Shown here one piece after another: positions 61,350 to 64,000 of a stretch of 64,000 nucleotides of DNA. The notes below the pieces were generated by a model, which searched no databases, had not been told where the DNA came from, and worked only from the letters and a program-made list of their open reading frames with translations. Both the position numbers and the translations under genes were made by a program. Within the stretch, counting starts at the first letter, position 1; every line of letters starts with the position of its first letter. The DNA comes from Marinovum sp048263515 (lineage in GTDB: Bacteria; Pseudomonadota; Alphaproteobacteria; Rhodobacterales; Rhodobacteraceae): assembly GCF_048263515.1 (NCBI RefSeq), contig NZ_JBLXEC010000011.1, forward strand, positions 1 to 64,000, read 5' to 3'.

Positions 61350-63590
61350 TCAGGCGAAATCGACGAACTTGGCGAAAGGCATTTCGCGTAGCCGGGTGCC
61401 AGTGGCGGCAAAGATCGCGCCGGCCAACGCCGGGGCTGCGGGGGGCACCGGCGGCTCACCGATGCCGCGGATTTTCTCGCCGTTCTCCAACCCGCGCACC
61501 TCGATCTCGGGCGTCTGATAGAGCCGCATCGCCGGGTAGCTGTCGTAATTCGACTGCTCGGCGATGCCGTCCTCATAGGTGATCTCGGCGTTGATCGCAT
61601 GGCCCAAGGCAAAGATCACGCCGCCCTGGACGAGGTTCTCAAAGTTCACCGGGTCGAGCACCCGACCGACCTCGGCCGCGACCCAGACCTTTTCCAGCTT
61701 GATGCCGTCGTCGGTCTGGCGCACCTCGATCACCTCGGCGCAGCGCACGCCGAAACTGGTGGTCAGCGCCACGCCGCGGCCGCGACCGGCGCCAAGCATG
61801 CCCTGCCACGAGGACATTTCGCCCACCGCTTCGAGCACCTTGCGCGCCAGCGGATCGTTGCAGAGCCTGAGCCTTTCCTCCAGCGGATCGGCGCCGGCGG
61901 CATGGATCAATTCGTCCAGCGCGGCATTGTGGAAGAAGCCTGCATGCGAGGCCCCGACCGAGCGCCAGGATGAGATCGGCGCCAGCGGCGCGGCGCGGTA
62001 GCCGGTCACCCGGTGGTGCGGGATGGCAAAGGGCGCGTTCCAGGCGCCAGAGACGATCTGGCTGTCGGGACCGGGCACCGAGATGCCCTGACGACCCATC
62101 TGGGAAACCATGACCGAGGGGCTGGCAATGGCGAGATCAAGCGCCGTGACCTGGCCGTTGTCCACCGCGCCGCGCAGCCGTGCTATGGCGATCTGGCGGG
62201 GAAAGTCATGGGTCATGTCCTCCTCGCGCGAATAGGTCAGCTTGATTGGCGTGCCCGGCATCTGCACCGCGATCTCGGCGGCGCGTTTGACCACCTCGTC
62301 CTCGAGCCTGTGGCCGAAGGAGCCGCCCATCATCTGCACATGCAGCGTCACGTCTTCGGGGTCGATCCCGGCGATGCGGGCGACGTTTTTCTGAACGAAA
62401 CGCGGGACTTGCGTGCCAGTCCAGACCTCGACCTTGCCGCCCTGGATGCGCACCACGGCGCTGATCGGTTCGAGCGGCGCATGGGCGAGGTAAGGCGCGC
62501 GGTATTCGGCCTCGATCACCTCGGCATTGTCGAGCGCGTCGTCCACGTCGCCGTCATCGCGCTGTCGGCTGTCCTGTTGGTCGTCATTGAAGGCCTGTGC
62601 CAGCGCCTGCCAATGCTCGTCCATCGTGGCCGGCATCTCGGCCGGTCCCCAGGTGGCCTCGACGGCCTGCGCCGCCTGAAAGGCGCGCCAGGTGTTGTCG
62701 GCCACCACGGCGACGCCGCCGGTGACCGGCAGCACCGCCTTGACGCCGCGCATCTGTTCGGCGGTGCTGCCGTCGAAATCCACCAGTGCGCCGCCCTGCG
62801 CCGGGTTCAGAACCACGGCGGCGTGCAGCATGCCGTCGATCTCGACGTCGATGCCGTAGGTCTGCGTGCCGGTGCATTTGGCCAGCATATCGATGCGCTG
62901 CATTGGCTGGCCAAGATAGCGCCATTCGGACGGTGCCCGCAGGGGCACGTCCTGCACCACGTCGACCTCGGCAAGCGCTGCGATCAGCGTTTCGTAGGGC
63001 AGGGCGGTGCCGTCGGGCAGGATCACGGCGCCGGCCTCGGTGCGCAGGTCAGCGGCGTTGTGGCCGGTCTGCTGCGCGGCAGCCAGTTTCAGCGTTTCGC
63101 GGGCAGAGGCGGCGGCGGCGCGCAGCTTGTCGAACTGGTCGGGCACGGTGGTCGAGCCGCCGGTGATCTGCATGCCCATCATCTTCATCACCGCGCCGAC
63201 GGCGGTTTCCGCCACGCCGCGCATCAGGCCTTCGGAGGGGACCGAGAATTCGGCCGCCTCTTCGGCCAGGGCGGTGTTCCAGTAGGCCGCGCCCGGCGGG
63301 CCGGGATCAACCCGAACCTGTGCGAGGTCGAGGTCGAGCTCTTCGGCCAGCAGCGCCGCCTGGATGTGATAGGCGCCCTGGCCCTTGTCGGCGCGCGGGG
63401 TGATCAGGGTCACGCCCTCTGCGTCGAGCCGGAGGTAGGGGGTGAGCGCGGATTCACCCTCAGCGAGCGCCTGTTCCAGCGGATTTTCGTGAGGCTTGCG
63501 AATGGCGTAGACGCCAAAGGCAATGCCACCGGCTGCGGCGGCGGTACCCACCAGAAAGGCGCGGCGGGTGAAGGTCTTCAGGCGGCCCAT
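61350..63590 (-). CDS. Molybdenum hydroxylase large subunit, isoquinoline 1-oxidoreductase IorB-like
   Basis: 746 residues from ATG 63590; the longer frame upstream is the shadow of the small subunit gene. Tat signal FTRRAFLVGTAAAAGG, so it is exported folded. Molybdopterin-cytosine-dinucleotide subunit features: PSEWRYLGQPMQRIDMLAKCTG, VQMMGGSFGHRLEDEVVKRAAEIA, SWRSVGASHAGFFHNAALDELI, and the C-terminal GIGEPPVPPAAPALAGAIF with the catalytic Glu. Family members oxidise N-heterocycles or aldehydes in the periplasm. The [2Fe-2S] partner gene lies 1 bp upstream. The substrate is unknown. Confidence 0.88.
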   Translation of the reverse strand: MGRLKTFTRRAFLVGTAAAAGGIAFGVYAIRKPHENPLEQALAEGESALTPYLRLDAEGVTLITPRADKGQGAYHIQAALLAEELDLDLAQVRVDPGPPGAAYWNTALAEEAAEFSVPSEGLMRGVAETAVGAVMKMMGMQITGGSTTVPDQFDKLRAAAASARETLKLAAAQQTGHNAADLRTEAGAVILPDGTALPYETLIAALAEVDVVQDVPLRAPSEWRYLGQPMQRIDMLAKCTGTQTYGIDVEIDGMLHAAVVLNPAQGGALVDFDGSTAEQMRGVKAVLPVTGGVAVVADNTWRAFQAAQAVEATWGPAEMPATMDEHWQALAQAFNDDQQDSRQRDDGDVDDALDNAEVIEAEYRAPYLAHAPLEPISAVVRIQGGKVEVWTGTQVPRFVQKNVARIAGIDPEDVTLHVQMMGGSFGHRLEDEVVKRAAEIAVQMPGTPIKLTYSREEDMTHDFPRQIAIARLRGAVDNGQVTALDLAIASPSVMVSQMGRQGISVPGPDSQIVSGAWNAPFAIPHHRVTGYRAAPLAPISSWRSVGASHAGFFHNAALDELIHAAGADPLEERLRLCNDPLARKVLEAVGEMSSWQGMLGAGRGRGVALTTSFGVRCAEVIEVRQTDDGIKLEKVWVAAEVGRVLDPVNFENLVQGGVIFALGHAINAEITYEDGIAEQSNYDSYPAMRLYQTPEIEVRGLENGEKIRGIGEPPVPPAAPALAGAIFAATGTRLREMPFAKFVDFA

Positions 63591-63591
63591 T

Positions 63592-64000
63592 TCAGCTCTT
63601 CTCCAGCGCGGTGGCGGCGGTATGGATCGCGGCGCGGATGCGCGGATAGGTGCCGCAGCGGCAGAGGTTGCCCGACATCGCCTCGTCGATCGCCTCGTCG
63701 GTGGGGCTTGAGTTTTCCGCCAGAAGCGCCGCGGCCTGCATGATCTGGCCGGATTGGCAGTAGCCGCATTGCGCCACCTGGTGCGCGACCCAGGCCGCCT
63801 GCACCGCGTGCAGGGCGTCCGGCTGGCCGAGGCCCTGGATTGTGGTGATCTCGGTGCCTTCGGCATCCGCCGCCCAGACCTGACAGGAGCGCACCGGCTC
63901 GCCGTCGAGATGCACGGTGCAGGCGCCGCATTGCGCGATGCCGCAGCCGTATTTCACGCCCTTGATCTTGAGTTCGTCCCTCAGGACCCAAAGAAGCGGC
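63592..64000 (-). CDS. (2Fe-2S)-binding small subunit of a molybdenum hydroxylase, IorA-like (5' end outside window)
   Basis: The frame runs off the window edge, so the N-terminus is missing. Visible: PLLWVLRDELKIKGVKYGCG, then the plant-type ferredoxin cluster (CGIAQCGACTVH ... RSC) and the second cluster in the helical domain (QCGYCQSGQIMQ, NLCRCGTYPRI). A GTG at 63957 inside the conserved region is not the true start. It passes electrons from the molybdenum site of the downstream IorB-like subunit to an acceptor, probably a cytochrome. Confidence 0.9.
   Translation of the reverse strand, partial: PLLWVLRDELKIKGVKYGCGIAQCGACTVHLDGEPVRSCQVWAADAEGTEITTIQGLGQPDALHAVQAAWVAHQVAQCGYCQSGQIMQAAALLAENSSPTDEAIDEAMSGNLCRCGTYPRIRAAIHTAATALEKS

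Overview
The window looks like a chromosomal segment of a marine alphaproteobacterium of the order Rhodobacterales (roseobacter group). The evidence is high GC, Rhodobacterales-type housekeeping blocks (tig; rpsF-rpsR-rplI; fabD-fabG-acpP-fabF-mltG; pdhA/pdhB/pdhC with a lipoyl domain on E1 beta; zwf-pgl-pgi), a remnant of the Rhodobacterales gene transfer agent (GTA) cluster, and probable CceR-type operators (GTTAGCGCTAAC) in front of central-carbon genes. All calls come from reading the sequence; no database search was run.

Layout. 1-2657: end of an unidentified gene, a KdgF-like cupin, a beta-hydroxyacid dehydrogenase and a GntR/FadR regulator, probably a uronate (alginate or pectin type) catabolic locus. 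2805-3889: an exported intradiol-dioxygenase-like protein overlapping a haem membrane protein. 3989-8366: trigger factor, small genes and the rpsF-rpsR-rplI operon with a strong leader hairpin. 8533-13368: fatty-acid synthesis genes and mltG. 13369-16306: a decayed GTA locus in which the large terminase gene is fused in frame to the last part of the tail gene g15, as if the cluster between them had been deleted. 16464-17273: cysE. 17399-30577: a divergent galactoside regulon with an ABC importer, GH36 alpha- and GH42 beta-galactosidase, De Ley-Doudoroff galactose enzymes and an IclR regulator, followed by glpK. 32753-37565: ftsB and a pdh operon carrying two inserted small genes. 37728-43963: hydrolase, aldolase, pgk, two tandem cyclophilins and a DUF3179 protein. 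44128-53236: PACE transporter, radical SAM protein, zwf-pgl-pgi, a repeat array, DoxX-like protein, lipoprotein and eno. 53481-61346: DUF1566 protein, two EamA transporters, a Fur-family regulator, a dimethylglycine-dehydrogenase-like flavoprotein with an MttB-family methyltransferase, and TetR. 61350-64000: a molybdenum hydroxylase of the isoquinoline oxidoreductase type.

How it fits together. Sugars enter by the galactoside and uronate loci and by zwf-pgl-pgi, and pass through aldolase, Pgk and Eno to pyruvate dehydrogenase. Identical palindromes upstream of zwf and eno, and related ones near fda, pgk and pdhA, suggest one regulator links these genes. The pairing of alpha- and beta-galactosidase with galactose enzymes and a neighbouring glycerol kinase fits use of galactosylglycerols (floridoside or deacylated galactolipid headgroups), which would suit an alga-associated life.

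The non-coding DNA is rich in repeats: 52-bp tandem units at 42597-42896, about 222-bp tandem units at 49631-50270 with diverged copies at 13525 and 38730, and GC-rich 'gcggtattt' elements at 1530-1680 and inside the pdh operon.
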